A stretch of 20,958 nt of DNA from UMGS172 sp045651745 (GCA_045651745.1 JAZRSW010000059.1:1-20958), one strand, 5' to 3'; positions 1-7,804 are shown, counted from the first letter of the stretch. Notes: generated from the letters alone by a model not told the origin. A program made the numbers and translations.

Positions 1-240
1 GAAAAGTCGATTCAGTTTGCTGTTCAAAACGTTGACGAGGCGGCTAAGCATTGTGCAACTTATAAAATTACCGCTTCTGAAGCAATTGCTAAAAAAGCAA
101 TCCCCACCTGCAACCTTTGCTATGTAACAGGCGAGGATATGCAAACCAACGTGAACGGATATTTGTACGTTTTATTTACTGCAACTGCAGAATCAATCGG
201 AGGTGCAATGCCGAAAGATGATTTCTATTACAAAAAATAA
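1..240 (+). CDS. ABC transporter substrate-binding protein, C-terminal fragment
   Basis: An open frame runs from the first base to a TAA at 238-240 and gives the last 79 residues of a protein whose start lies outside the window. The visible part contains VTGEDMQTNVNGYLYVLF and ends ESIGGAMPKDDFYYKK. That ending resembles solute-binding proteins of the nitrate/sulfonate/thiamine-precursor (NMT1/SsuA-like) group as found in Clostridia. The next two genes encode the matching permease and ATPase with overlapping reading frames, so a lipid-anchored extracellular binding protein is the natural reading. The substrate cannot be read from this fragment: a thiamine pyrimidine precursor, a sulfonate and an anion are all possible. 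The family assignment rests mostly on context plus the C-terminal pattern. Confidence 0.7.
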   Translation, partial: EKSIQFAVQNVDEAAKHCATYKITASEAIAKKAIPTCNLCYVTGEDMQTNVNGYLYVLFTATAESIGGAMPKDDFYYKK

Positions 241-1021
241 TTTAAAAACAAATTTAATAAAAGCCTTGAGGGTGGTTTTAGTGACCGCCCTTTGGGTGTT
301 TCTGTGGGACTTGGCGGCAGTACTTTTGGCGAAGGACAACGAGTTAATGTTTTTACTGTTACCGCGTCCCTATACCGTTTTTAAAAAATGGCTCGAAATT
401 GCCTTTACTAATGAATTTTTAAGGTCGGTTTTATCGTCGCTATTTAGAATAATTAGCGGTTTTGTAATCGGTCTTACAGTTGGCTTTTCGGCAGGCGTTT
501 TGACCTATTCGGTAAAACTTGCCGATTGGGTGCTTTCGCCGATACTTAAAATGATACGAGCCGTGCCGGTTGTGGCAATTACTATACTGTTTTTCTCTCT
601 TTTTAAAAGTGATACGTTGCCGATAGTGATTGTGGCTTTGATGGTAATTCCGCTTATTTGGGCAACCGTACATGACGGATTGAGGCGTGAAAACAAAGAA
701 CTTTCAGAAATGGCGAAGATATACCGTCTGTCACCCAAAAAACAGTTTTTTAACATTAAACTTCTGTCGTTAACGCCGTCGTTACTTACCGCGTCGGTTA
801 ATGCGTTAGGGTTGGCTTGGAAATCGGGCATTGCCGCCGAGGTTATTAGCGAGCCTAATGTAGCGCTCGGTACAATCTTAATGGAAGGCAAGGGAATGAT
901 AGATTTCAGTACGGTTTACGCCATAACCTTGACGGTTGTAATTTTGAGCCTTGTGATTGAGATTTTACTTAAAGGTGTTTGTAGCAAAATCGTCGGGAAG
1001 GGGAGTGACATAAATGCTTGA
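218..1021 (+). CDS. ABC transporter permease (SsuC/TauC/ThiX-like)
   Basis: This 267-residue polytopic membrane protein is the channel subunit of a binding-protein-dependent importer. Hydrophobic segments cover most of its length. A cytoplasmic EAA-type loop around ELSEMAKIYRLSPKKQFFNI, followed by LLSLTPSLLTASVNALGLAWKSGIAAE, is typical of the BPD_transp_1 domain in nitrate/sulfonate/taurine importers. The frame is open from a GTG at 203, but that codon lies inside the GGAGGT at 199-204. I therefore prefer ATG 218, which gives a spacer of about 13 bases, long but workable with translational coupling. The start overlaps the end of the binding-protein gene by 23 bases, and the stop overlaps the ATPase start by 8 bases. 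The three genes therefore form one operon. The substrate is unknown. Confidence 0.88.
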   Translation: MISITKNNLKTNLIKALRVVLVTALWVFLWDLAAVLLAKDNELMFLLLPRPYTVFKKWLEIAFTNEFLRSVLSSLFRIISGFVIGLTVGFSAGVLTYSVKLADWVLSPILKMIRAVPVVAITILFFSLFKSDTLPIVIVALMVIPLIWATVHDGLRRENKELSEMAKIYRLSPKKQFFNIKLLSLTPSLLTASVNALGLAWKSGIAAEVISEPNVALGTILMEGKGMIDFSTVYAITLTVVILSLVIEILLKGVCSKIVGKGSDINA

Positions 1022-1586
1022 ACTTGAAAATGTTAACTTCTCATACGGCGAGCGTGAAATACTACACGATTTTAACTTAAAGGTAGAAAACGGACAGTGT
1101 GTTTGCTTGAAAGGACATTCGGGTTGCGGAAAAACAACTGTTTTAAGGTTGTTGTTAGGGTTGGAAACCGCAACTTCGGGAAATGTGGTAAACCCTAAAA
1201 ATCCGTCGGTGGTATTTCAAGAGGATAGGCTTGTTCCGTCACTTTCTTTAAAGAAAAATGTGCTATTGCCATTAGCAAAAGAAAGTTACGATTTTGCTTT
1301 GAAACTCATAAACGAAGCGGGGTTAGGGGAGTCTTTGAACAAGCGTGTTTCGGAATTAAGCGGTGGAATGAAACGGCGTGCCGCAATTGTAAGGGCAGTC
1401 GCTTTCGGTGGAGATGCACTTATATTAGACGAGCCGTTTAACGGTATCGATGTTGATAACCGCGAAATAATGGCAAAAATGATAAAACGCGAGTTTTTGG
1501 ATAAGGATAAACCCGTTTTGATGGTGTCGCACATTCCCGCTGACGCCGAGAGTTTAAATGCTGAAGTTTTTGAAATGGACAAATAA
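1014..1586 (+). CDS. ABC transporter ATP-binding protein (SsuB/TauB-like, short form)
   Basis: This 190-residue nucleotide-binding subunit energises the importer encoded just upstream. Visible motifs are Walker A GHSGCGKT (about 34-41), a Q-loop at VFQEDRLVP (Q69), signature LSGGM (115-119), Walker B ALILDEP with catalytic E140, and the H-loop SH at 172-173. All catalytic elements are intact. The protein stops soon after the H-loop, whereas typical SsuB/TauB proteins run to roughly 240-260 residues, so the C-terminal tail is missing or naturally short. Because the stop is followed at once by a terminator, this looks like a real short form and not a frameshift. The start overlaps the permease stop, with GGGGAG upstream as ribosome binding site. 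Confidence 0.9.
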   Translation: MLELENVNFSYGEREILHDFNLKVENGQCVCLKGHSGCGKTTVLRLLLGLETATSGNVVNPKNPSVVFQEDRLVPSLSLKKNVLLPLAKESYDFALKLINEAGLGESLNKRVSELSGGMKRRAAIVRAVAFGGDALILDEPFNGIDVDNREIMAKMIKREFLDKDKPVLMVSHIPADAESLNAEVFEMDK

Positions 1587-1618
1587 AAAGTTCCGCACAT
1601 TTTGTGCGGAACTTTTTT
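1586..1618. terminator. Bidirectional rho-independent terminator
   Basis: A hairpin with arms around AAGTTCCGCAC and GTGCGGAACTT and a 3-5 base T-rich loop sits immediately after the ATPase stop. It is followed by a run of six T on the plus strand. On the minus strand the matching A-run becomes a T-run, so it can also end the convergent deacetylase operon that stops at 1623. Confidence 0.92.
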
Positions 1619-1622
1619 GTAA

Positions 1623-2456
1623 TCAAATTTTTATGGTTTCACCCGATTTTACACATTTTATGCCGTTGGCGCTAAACCAAATATCAATATCGGTCGGGTT
1701 GGTAATAATATGTCCGTCGGCAGAACATTCCAATTGATTATATTTTTCGAAGTAATCAAAAATCTCATCATTTGTAGCATACCAAACGTCGTCCTTGTGT
1801 GATACCGCCTTAAAGAAATCTTCGACCAAGTACCAGTTGTTATCACCCTCTAATGTGTAGGTGTGTCCCCACATATAGAAGAGGAAAGGGTCTTCTTTCG
1901 GTGTGTTTTCTAAAAACGCGTCAACCAACGGCATTAGTTGCGAGTCGGTATGGCAACAAGTCGGCTGAAGAGGGAAGAGGCATTTCGGAAATTCGTAGCT
2001 TAAACTTGGCGTAACGCCTCGCATATATTTAAGGCTGCACATTTTTCCGACCTTTATGGTGGTTTCGTCAAACGGACCGTTGGGGATAGCGTGACCTTTT
2101 ATAATTGTACCGAAAAGTCTTTCCAAATTCTCGCGGTCACCCAATATTTCGTGAGCAATTTCCGCTTCAGAAGCGTGGGTTAAGGTTGGATGCCAAAGCG
2201 AATGGGTTGCAACACTGCAAATTTCGGGGTCGTACGTCGGAACAACGTCTTCATCAACCATTGCGCGCCAGATTTTACCTTCAGGGTAAACGTGGTCGCG
2301 AGTGATAAATCGGTTGCTGTTTAGGTTAAACGTACCCTTAATGCCGTATTTTCGCATCAAGTCAATCATTTCAATATCTTGTTGAACACCGTCATCATAA
2401 CTTATGGTGACGGCTTTTGTTTTTCCGTAGGGATAACGCATAAATCTTCTTACCAT
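1623..2456 (-). CDS. Polysaccharide deacetylase (NodB-like) family protein, copy 1
   Basis: This 277-residue carbohydrate-esterase-4-like protein has motif 1 SYDDG (D21, D22: catalytic base and metal ligand) and motif 2 HSLWHP (H85, H89: metal ligands). Conserved WGHTYTL and a C-terminal beta-rich tail follow. No signal peptide or membrane segment is visible, so it probably acts in the cytosol on a soluble acetylated sugar or similar amide and not on the wall. The frame is open from GTG 2465, but AGGCAGGTG lies at the right distance from ATG 2456, and the paralogue's N-terminus aligns with that start. It is the third gene of an operon after a Nudix hydrolase and a second copy, 28 bases downstream of the latter. 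Motif 3 reads AIPNG here against AYPYG in the paralogue, hinting at a changed active site. The substrate is unknown. Confidence 0.82.
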   Translation of the reverse strand: MVRRFMRYPYGKTKAVTISYDDGVQQDIEMIDLMRKYGIKGTFNLNSNRFITRDHVYPEGKIWRAMVDEDVVPTYDPEICSVATHSLWHPTLTHASEAEIAHEILGDRENLERLFGTIIKGHAIPNGPFDETTIKVGKMCSLKYMRGVTPSLSYEFPKCLFPLQPTCCHTDSQLMPLVDAFLENTPKEDPFLFYMWGHTYTLEGDNNWYLVEDFFKAVSHKDDVWYATNDEIFDYFEKYNQLECSADGHIITNPTDIDIWFSANGIKCVKSGETIKI

Positions 2457-2484
2457 ATTTCGCACCTGCCTTTTAGTTTAAAAA

Positions 2485-3327
2485 TTAAAGTTGGTTAAAA
2501 TTAATGGTTTCGCCGGGTTTTATATTGTAAGTGTCACCGTTGATGTCCTTAAACCAAAGTTCAGTTGAAGTGGGGTTGTAAACAATCGTTCCGTCGGCTG
2601 AGTATTGTAAACGGCTGAAACTTCTGCAATAGAGGTAAATTTCTATGTTGGTAGCGTACCAAATGTCATTGTGGTTGGACATTTTTTCGGCAAAGTTTTC
2701 AATAACGTCCCAGTTGTTGTCGTCGCCAAACTCGTAAGAGTGACCCCAAACATTGAACAACAACGGGTCGCGCCGAGGGTTGTTAGCGGACAAAAACTCA
2801 TCGGCTAATTCATTTAATTTTGGATTATTGTGATGGCAGGTTGGGTGCCACGTCAACCAATTTTCAGGCAAATTGAACTTACAGTGCGATTTCACGGTGC
2901 GTGAATAGTAAATTCCTGCGGTTTTTAAAATTTCAACAACCTCATCGTTGTAAGTGCCGTAAGGGTATGCCATTCCGTGCACTTCACAGCCAAACGTATT
3001 TTCTAATTTTAAGCGGTCGCTAACCATTTGGTTTAAAGCAAGGGCAGGGTCGCATTTGTCTAAAGTTGGGTGGGTGAAACTGTGACAGGCAACTTCAAAT
3101 AAATCGGAATTATATAGTTGCTTGGCTTGTTCTTCGGTTACGCGACTTCGCGAAGTTGCACTCGGTGTTTTTGAAAAAAGTCCACCGTTTAGGTTGAAGG
3201 TTGCTTTTAAATTGTTGTTTTTAAAAATTTCGCAAAGTTTAATGTCACAGACGACACCGTCATCATAACTAAAAGTAAGCGCCTTGAATTTGCCTTCGGG
3301 AAATCTGATAAACAAATTACCTTTCAT
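2485..3327 (-). CDS. Polysaccharide deacetylase (NodB-like) family protein, copy 2
   Basis: This 280-residue paralogue of the gene that follows it has the NodB fold markers SYDDG (D22, D23), HSFTHP (H82, H86) and AYPYG near residues 120-124, so the metal centre and substrate-groove motifs look intact. It shares PTC-H-H, WGHSYEFGDDNNW, IWYATN and QYSADG blocks with copy 1, which supports tandem duplication followed by divergence. There is no signal peptide, so a cytosolic sugar deacetylase role is inferred. GAGGAGA lies just before ATG 3327, and the gene begins 14 bases after the Nudix stop, so the two are cotranscribed. The pairing with a Nudix hydrolase points to nucleotide-sugar or ADP-ribose derivatives, including O-acetyl-ADP-ribose as one possibility, but nothing in the sequence proves the substrate. 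Confidence 0.84.
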   Translation of the reverse strand: MKGNLFIRFPEGKFKALTFSYDDGVVCDIKLCEIFKNNNLKATFNLNGGLFSKTPSATSRSRVTEEQAKQLYNSDLFEVACHSFTHPTLDKCDPALALNQMVSDRLKLENTFGCEVHGMAYPYGTYNDEVVEILKTAGIYYSRTVKSHCKFNLPENWLTWHPTCHHNNPKLNELADEFLSANNPRRDPLLFNVWGHSYEFGDDNNWDVIENFAEKMSNHNDIWYATNIEIYLYCRSFSRLQYSADGTIVYNPTSTELWFKDINGDTYNIKPGETINFNQL

Positions 3328-3341
3328 AATTGTCTCCTCGA

Positions 3342-3893
3342 TTAATTTGAAATTTTGCCTTGACGGACAAGTTCGGCTAATTTTAACACTGCGGTTTGGG
3401 TTTTGGCGTCCTTAATTTCGCCCGACATTATCATTTCGATTGCTTTTTCTAAGGGGACTTTTTCTGCTTCTAAAAATTCGTCTTCGTCGGGGTTACATTC
3501 ACCTGCGGTAAGTCCGACTGCGGCGTACATCCAAATAATTTCACCGCAATAGCCGGGGGAAGGGTAAAGTTCACCTAACGGTATAAACCTTTCGGCAGTC
3601 ATTCCGGTTTCTTCTTTAAGTTCACGGATTCCGCAGGTTAACGGCTCTTCGTCGCCGTCACGCTTGCCGGCAGGAATTTCGTAAATTACCTCGCCGTAAG
3701 GGTAGCGGAACTGCTTTACCAAATAAATCTGATTGTTTTCGGTCAGTGCCACAACACAGACACCGCCGTTATGCTCAACAACTTCACGTCCTGCGGTTTT
3801 GCCGTTGGGCAAAAGTGCCTCGTCAACCCGCAAGTTGATTATTCTTCCTTTATAAGCGTAGGATTGGCTTATGGTTTTTTCCTCTAAATTCAT
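3342..3893 (-). CDS. Nudix hydrolase, ADP-ribose pyrophosphatase type
   Basis: This 183-residue protein has a complete Nudix box at residues 76-98 in the pattern GX5EX7REUXEEXGU: G76, E82, then RELKEETGM. It would hydrolyse an NDP-X compound, ADP-ribose or an ADP-sugar, to AMP plus the sugar phosphate with Mg2+ or Mn2+. The N-terminal strand region (YKGRIINLRVDEALLPNG) and the EVIYEIPAGKRD block are typical of the NudF/ADP-ribose pyrophosphatase branch. The motif P-x-P-G-Y just after the box (YPSPGYCGE) also fits that branch. It leads an operon with two cytosolic NodB-type deacetylases. AAAGGTAG precedes the ATG. The divergent peptidase gene starts 54 bases away, so promoters must be packed into that gap; I could not define one with confidence. 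Confidence 0.92.
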   Translation of the reverse strand: MNLEEKTISQSYAYKGRIINLRVDEALLPNGKTAGREVVEHNGGVCVVALTENNQIYLVKQFRYPYGEVIYEIPAGKRDGDEEPLTCGIRELKEETGMTAERFIPLGELYPSPGYCGEIIWMYAAVGLTAGECNPDEDEFLEAEKVPLEKAIEMIMSGEIKDAKTQTAVLKLAELVRQGKISN

Positions 3894-3947
3894 ACGGACT
3901 ACCTTTTTTTCATAATATTAATTAAATATAATTTGAGGTTTTGGCTT

Positions 3948-4850
3948 ATGAAAACAATTATAAAACATATTGAGTATGATTGCAACGGTTTTGAGGCGAT
4001 TTTGAGGCGGTTAACCGACGAATATTCCTTTTTAAAAATGACCTCAATCGGCAAAACCGTTATGGGTCGCGATATAAAGGCGTTAAGAATAGGGGATAGC
4101 GAAGAATGTATACTTTACACCGCTGCGATTCACGGCAGTGAGCGTATAACCGCCACTGTTTTGTTGCGATTTGTAGCCGATTTGTGCGAGGCCTTGAAAT
4201 TAGGCGGTAAACTTTCAGATGTTGACGCACGCCGAGCGTTGAACGGCAAAAGTTTGATTTTTGTGCCGTTAAGCAATCCCGACGGTTGCGAAATCTCATT
4301 AAAAGGTGCTGTCGGGTGTGGAATACAAGCAGGTTATTTAAGCCGTTTGTGTAATGGAAATTTTACCAACTGGAACGCTAATGCCCGAGGAGTTGACCTT
4401 AACCATAATTTTGATGCAGGGTGGGTAAAACTTCACGAATTAGAGCGAAAAGAGGGTTTTTTTGGTCCGGGACCAACACGGTTTGGTGGCAAACATCCTG
4501 AAAGTGAGCCTGAGACGGTGGCATTAACCACGCTTTGCCGAAAACTGACAGTCAGATATGTGATGTGCTTTCACAGTCAGGGCGAGGTTATTTATTGGGA
4601 TTATAATGGAATTGACACCTGCCGTGGACGAAAAATGGCAGAAATTTTTGCGGCGTCAAGCGGTTATGCACTTGACGTGCCTTGCGGATTGGCAACGGGC
4701 GGTGGGTTTAAGGATTGGTTTATCGAGGAGTTTCACCGTCCCGGTTTTACGATAGAGTTGGGAAAAGGAAAAAATCCTCTCCCTGCCGAAAAGGGAGAGG
4801 AGATTTATGAAAGTGTAAAAGAAATGATGATGTTAGGGCTTTTATTGTAG
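3948..4850 (+). CDS. M14 family zinc carboxypeptidase / gamma-D-glutamyl-diamino acid peptidase-like
   Basis: This 300-residue zinc peptidase has the M14 metal ligands H62 and E65 in IHGSE and H209 in CFHSQG, with the catalytic glutamate E270 in FTIELG. The segment GVDLNHNFDAGW (149-160) matches the usual substrate-binding NRNF region, with His in place of Arg. That form is common in enzymes acting on gamma-D-Glu-diaminopimelate peptides, so a role in cleaving muropeptides is a reasonable inference. No signal peptide is visible, so it would act in the cytosol, for example in wall peptide recycling. The frame is open from TTG 3933, but TTGAGG sits 9 bases before ATG 3948, which I take as the start. 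Its 3' coding end carries the terminator of the convergent GH13 gene. Confidence 0.87.
   Translation: MKTIIKHIEYDCNGFEAILRRLTDEYSFLKMTSIGKTVMGRDIKALRIGDSEECILYTAAIHGSERITATVLLRFVADLCEALKLGGKLSDVDARRALNGKSLIFVPLSNPDGCEISLKGAVGCGIQAGYLSRLCNGNFTNWNANARGVDLNHNFDAGWVKLHELERKEGFFGPGPTRFGGKHPESEPETVALTTLCRKLTVRYVMCFHSQGEVIYWDYNGIDTCRGRKMAEIFAASSGYALDVPCGLATGGGFKDWFIEEFHRPGFTIELGKGKNPLPAEKGEEIYESVKEMMMLGLLL
4769..4800 (-). terminator. Rho-independent terminator of the GH13 gene, inside the peptidase coding sequence
   Basis: Read on the minus strand, a 9-base-pair GC-rich stem (CCTCTCCCT with AGGGAGAGG, 7-base loop, positions 4776-4800) is followed by ATTTTTTCC, a good U-tract. It lies 63-87 bases beyond the glucanase stop. 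The plus strand has no T-run after the stem, so it works for the minus strand only. In the peptidase frame the same bases encode NPLPAEKGEE. Confidence 0.82.
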
Positions 4851-4862
4851 TGTCGAACATAC

Positions 4863-6725
4863 TTATTTTATACTCAATTTAAGTACAGTAAACCCAAGTC
4901 CGTCAACCTTGACAGCGTTGTCTTCGGGTAAATAACCGAATATTATTTCGGCGTTTTCAAAACCATCGGGAACAGGAACTGTGATTTGTTCATACCAGCG
5001 GTTAACAGCAACAAAAACCTGCTCATCGTCACATTTTCTGATAAATGCGAAGTGACCAGGACCGTGGGATACGGGTATGAAATCCCCGTCCTCAAATGCT
5101 TTTGTGTTACGGCGGAATTGACCTAATTTTTTATAAAATTCAACCAAATAGCCGTCCTCTTTATCCCAAGGGTAGAAACCACGGCAGAACGGGTCGCCGT
5201 AGCCTTCCATTCCCGCTTCGTCGCCGTAGTAAAGTGACGGAATACCGGGCAGGGTATACTGTAAAACGGCAGTAATATATAAAAGTTTTTTTGCGTTCCA
5301 CATTTGATGCTCGTTCATCTTTTGGCTACTTTGCCAATCGCGACCTCGACCGCGTGCAGGCTCACCGCCCAAAGAGGTCAAAATACGTTCGGTATCGTGC
5401 GTGCCGATGTGGTTCATCAACAACCGCAAAGTTTGTCTTGGATAGTTTTCGCAGATGGTCATTACAGTGTCGGTTAAATCTTCACCGCTTCCACCCGACA
5501 TAAACTTTATCAAAGCGGCGGCAAGCGGATAGTTCATAACCGAGTCGAGTTGTTTGCCTCTTAAATAACGACGGCGGTGGCCGTAACTGATTTTGTTGGT
5601 CGCATCTTCCCAAACTTCACCGATAATTATGGCGTTTTGGTCTTCTTTTTTGACGGCGGTGCGGATTTTATCTAAAAAACTATCGGGCAACTCGTCGGCA
5701 ACATCAAGACGCCAACCTTTAACTCCGCAACGTAACCAATGACGTAATACGCCGTTTTCACCCGTGATAAACTCGACAAAATCTTCGATTTCCTCGTTGG
5801 TTTCGGGCAAACTCGGTACACCCCACCAAGCACTGTAACGATTGGGCCACTGTTGGAAGTTGTACCAGTTAAAATAGGGTGACTCGGTCGATTGATACGC
5901 GCCCAAAGTATCATAGCGGTTATATTTATTAAAGTAAACACTGTCGTCACCCGTGTGGGAAAATACGCCGTCAAGAACAATTGAAATACCTAATTTCTCG
6001 GCGTCACGGCAAAGTTTTTTAAGGTCTTTTTCGTCGCCTAACAAAGAGTCGATTTTCATATAATCGGCAGTGTTGTAGCGGTGGTTGTTGTGAGCCTCAA
6101 AAATGGGGTTTAGGTATATGATGCTGACCCCAAGTTCCTTTAAATAGGGTAATTTTTGGCGTATACCTTCTAAATCACCGCCAAAATAGTCGTTGTTTAA
6201 TGAGCAAATGCCGTTGTTTTGGCGGTATTCGGGCACTTCGTCGTAAGAACTGCGAATAAAACGGTCGGTCGGTACGTTTTCTTTTTTTGTTCCCGAGTTA
6301 TAAAAGCGGTCAGGGAAAATTTGATAAATTATTCCGCCTTTGAAGATGTCGGGGGTTTTAAAATCCTTGTCATAGACGGTTAATTGCCATTCTTGACCGT
6401 CATTAGAAACCAAACCTTCCGAAAACTTAAATTTTGTAATAAACTGTCTGCCCCAAGGCGAGTCGAAGCAGAATTTATACCAATAAAGTCCCTCGGGCAA
6501 GGTCAAATCTACCGCATACCAGCGGTAAAAATCGTTATAGCGGTCAGCGGGCAAAAGTTCGATATATTGTTCGTGACCTTGGTCTTCCCGCAATATTAAA
6601 TATACCTTTTGAGGTTGAGCGTCATTGTGCAAAAGGACGCGCAAAGTAACCGTTTCAGAACTTGAAACGGCACCGAAAGGTGATTTGTATAAAATGTCAC
6701 GTGAATCGTAGGGGATGAATTTCAT
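4863..6725 (-). CDS. Cytosolic GH13 alpha-amylase family enzyme (neopullulanase/maltodextrinase-like)
   Basis: This 620-residue glycoside hydrolase acts on alpha-1,4/1,6-linked glucans. An N-terminal beta domain (about 1-125) resembles the starch-binding domain of neopullulanases. The catalytic barrel shows GH13 regions DGVFSHTG (252-259), GWRLDVADE with nucleophile D341, IIGEVWED with acid/base E370, and NHIGTHDTE with transition-state D444. A small beta domain closes the C-terminus. There is no signal peptide, so it degrades imported maltodextrins or internal glycogen in the cytosol. The frame is open from TTG 6737, but that TTG overlaps the GGAG that serves ATG 6725, so the ATG is the start. 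It stands alone, divergent from the phosphate transporter gene. The exact specificity (pullulan, cyclodextrin, maltodextrin) cannot be decided from sequence alone. Confidence 0.92.
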   Translation of the reverse strand: MKFIPYDSRDILYKSPFGAVSSSETVTLRVLLHNDAQPQKVYLILREDQGHEQYIELLPADRYNDFYRWYAVDLTLPEGLYWYKFCFDSPWGRQFITKFKFSEGLVSNDGQEWQLTVYDKDFKTPDIFKGGIIYQIFPDRFYNSGTKKENVPTDRFIRSSYDEVPEYRQNNGICSLNNDYFGGDLEGIRQKLPYLKELGVSIIYLNPIFEAHNNHRYNTADYMKIDSLLGDEKDLKKLCRDAEKLGISIVLDGVFSHTGDDSVYFNKYNRYDTLGAYQSTESPYFNWYNFQQWPNRYSAWWGVPSLPETNEEIEDFVEFITGENGVLRHWLRCGVKGWRLDVADELPDSFLDKIRTAVKKEDQNAIIIGEVWEDATNKISYGHRRRYLRGKQLDSVMNYPLAAALIKFMSGGSGEDLTDTVMTICENYPRQTLRLLMNHIGTHDTERILTSLGGEPARGRGRDWQSSQKMNEHQMWNAKKLLYITAVLQYTLPGIPSLYYGDEAGMEGYGDPFCRGFYPWDKEDGYLVEFYKKLGQFRRNTKAFEDGDFIPVSHGPGHFAFIRKCDDEQVFVAVNRWYEQITVPVPDGFENAEIIFGYLPEDNAVKVDGLGFTVLKLSIK

Positions 6726-6754
6726 TTTATTCTCCAAGGTTAAAATATACTACT

Positions 6755-6786
6755 ATTATAATACATTAATTTTGAAAAATTTTCAA
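6755..6786 (-). promoter_or_regulatory. Candidate promoter of the GH13 gene with overlapping palindrome
   Basis: On the minus strand TTGAAA (6786-6781) is followed after 17 bases by TATTAT (6763-6758), with an alternative TATAAT at spacing 20. The -35 box is one arm end of a perfect 7-1-7 palindrome, TTGAAAA-A-TTTTCAA at 6772-6786. The palindrome could be an operator in the divergent region between the glucanase and phosphate transporter genes. Confidence 0.5.
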
Positions 6787-6805
6787 GCATCGGTGAGGTG
6801 GTTAT

Positions 6806-7804
6806 ATGTGGAATATTGTTTGGGTTTTTGTTCCAACTTGCCTACTTATGCTTGTTAACGGTTGGACCGATGCTCCCGTAACTGTGGCTACGGCGGTGAG
6901 TTCGGGTGCGGTGAAATTTAAAGTTGCCGTTTTCTTGTCTGCGGTTTGCAACTTTTTGGGCGGACTTGTTATGTGCCTATTAGGAAACTCGGTTGCGGTA
7001 AGCATTTCCGAATTTATAAAACTAGAAGGTCAAACCGACAAATTGTTGCCCGCATTACAAGGTGCGGTGATAACCGTTGTCTTGTGGTCGCTTATTGTGT
7101 TAAAATTTGGACTTCCGACAAGCGAAAGTCACGCTTTATTTTCGGCACTGTCGGCGTCAGGTGTTGCGGCGATGGGATTTTCAGCAATAAATGTAACCGA
7201 ATGGCTGAAAGTTGCCGTCGGTGTTTTATTAACCACATATCCGATGGTTGTTTTATCGTGTTTTTTTGCAAAATGGGTTGAAAAATTTTTGGTGTTAGGG
7301 GATAGCACATTTAAAAAACTTCAGGTTTTCGGGGCAATGCTGTCGTCGTTTGCCCACGGTGCTCAAGACGGGCAAAAGTTTGCGGGCGTTTTGGCGGTGG
7401 CATTGAGTTTAAATAGACATTTTCACTCGACAGATGCGGTTTCAGTGCCGTTTTGGGCGGTGGTTTTAAGCGCAGGAATGATAACCTTAGGTACGTTTTT
7501 AGGCGGACGGAAAATTGTCGACTCGATAGAAACCTTTGCGCCTAAAAATTCAAGTCAAGGTTTTAGCGCAGATTTTGTGTCAGCCGTAACACTGTCGGTT
7601 CTGTCGGTTTTGGGTATTCCTGCCGCAACAACTGTGGCTAAAACAATGGCGATTGTCGGCGCAGGCAAGGTCCAAAGACCGCAAAACAAAGAAAAAACTA
7701 CTTTGAAATTTATGGTTGTCACGTGGGTGTTGACCTTTCCTGCTTGTGCTGTGTTGAGTTATTTATTAACCAAGGTTTTTATATTCATTATTGCCGTCAC
7801 TTGA
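6806..7804 (+). CDS. Inorganic phosphate transporter, PiT family
   Basis: This 332-residue polytopic membrane protein is a cation-coupled phosphate permease. Both halves of the PiT internal repeat are recognisable: NGWTDAPVTVATAVSSGA near the N-terminus (about 18-35) and SFAHGAQDGQKFAG near the middle (about 180-193), plus PTSESHAL at about 104-111. These correspond to the GAND-x-AN and SHGANDGQK signatures of the family. The first aspartate is kept, and the second site has Gln where Asn is usual. There are about eight or nine hydrophobic segments, and the length is short for PiT but in the range of bacterial Firmicute forms. GTGAGGTG precedes ATG 6806. No DUF47/PhoU-like partner gene lies next to it, which is the common arrangement elsewhere. 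The family assignment is confident; phosphate as substrate is inferred. Confidence 0.85.
   Translation: MWNIVWVFVPTCLLMLVNGWTDAPVTVATAVSSGAVKFKVAVFLSAVCNFLGGLVMCLLGNSVAVSISEFIKLEGQTDKLLPALQGAVITVVLWSLIVLKFGLPTSESHALFSALSASGVAAMGFSAINVTEWLKVAVGVLLTTYPMVVLSCFFAKWVEKFLVLGDSTFKKLQVFGAMLSSFAHGAQDGQKFAGVLAVALSLNRHFHSTDAVSVPFWAVVLSAGMITLGTFLGGRKIVDSIETFAPKNSSQGFSADFVSAVTLSVLSVLGIPAATTVAKTMAIVGAGKVQRPQNKEKTTLKFMVVTWVLTFPACAVLSYLLTKVFIFIIAVT

Noticed and set aside
3927..3932. TATAAT as -10 box of the M14 peptidase gene
   Set aside because: Transcription would begin beyond the TTGAGG ribosome binding site, leaving a leaderless mRNA; no matching -35 box is seen.
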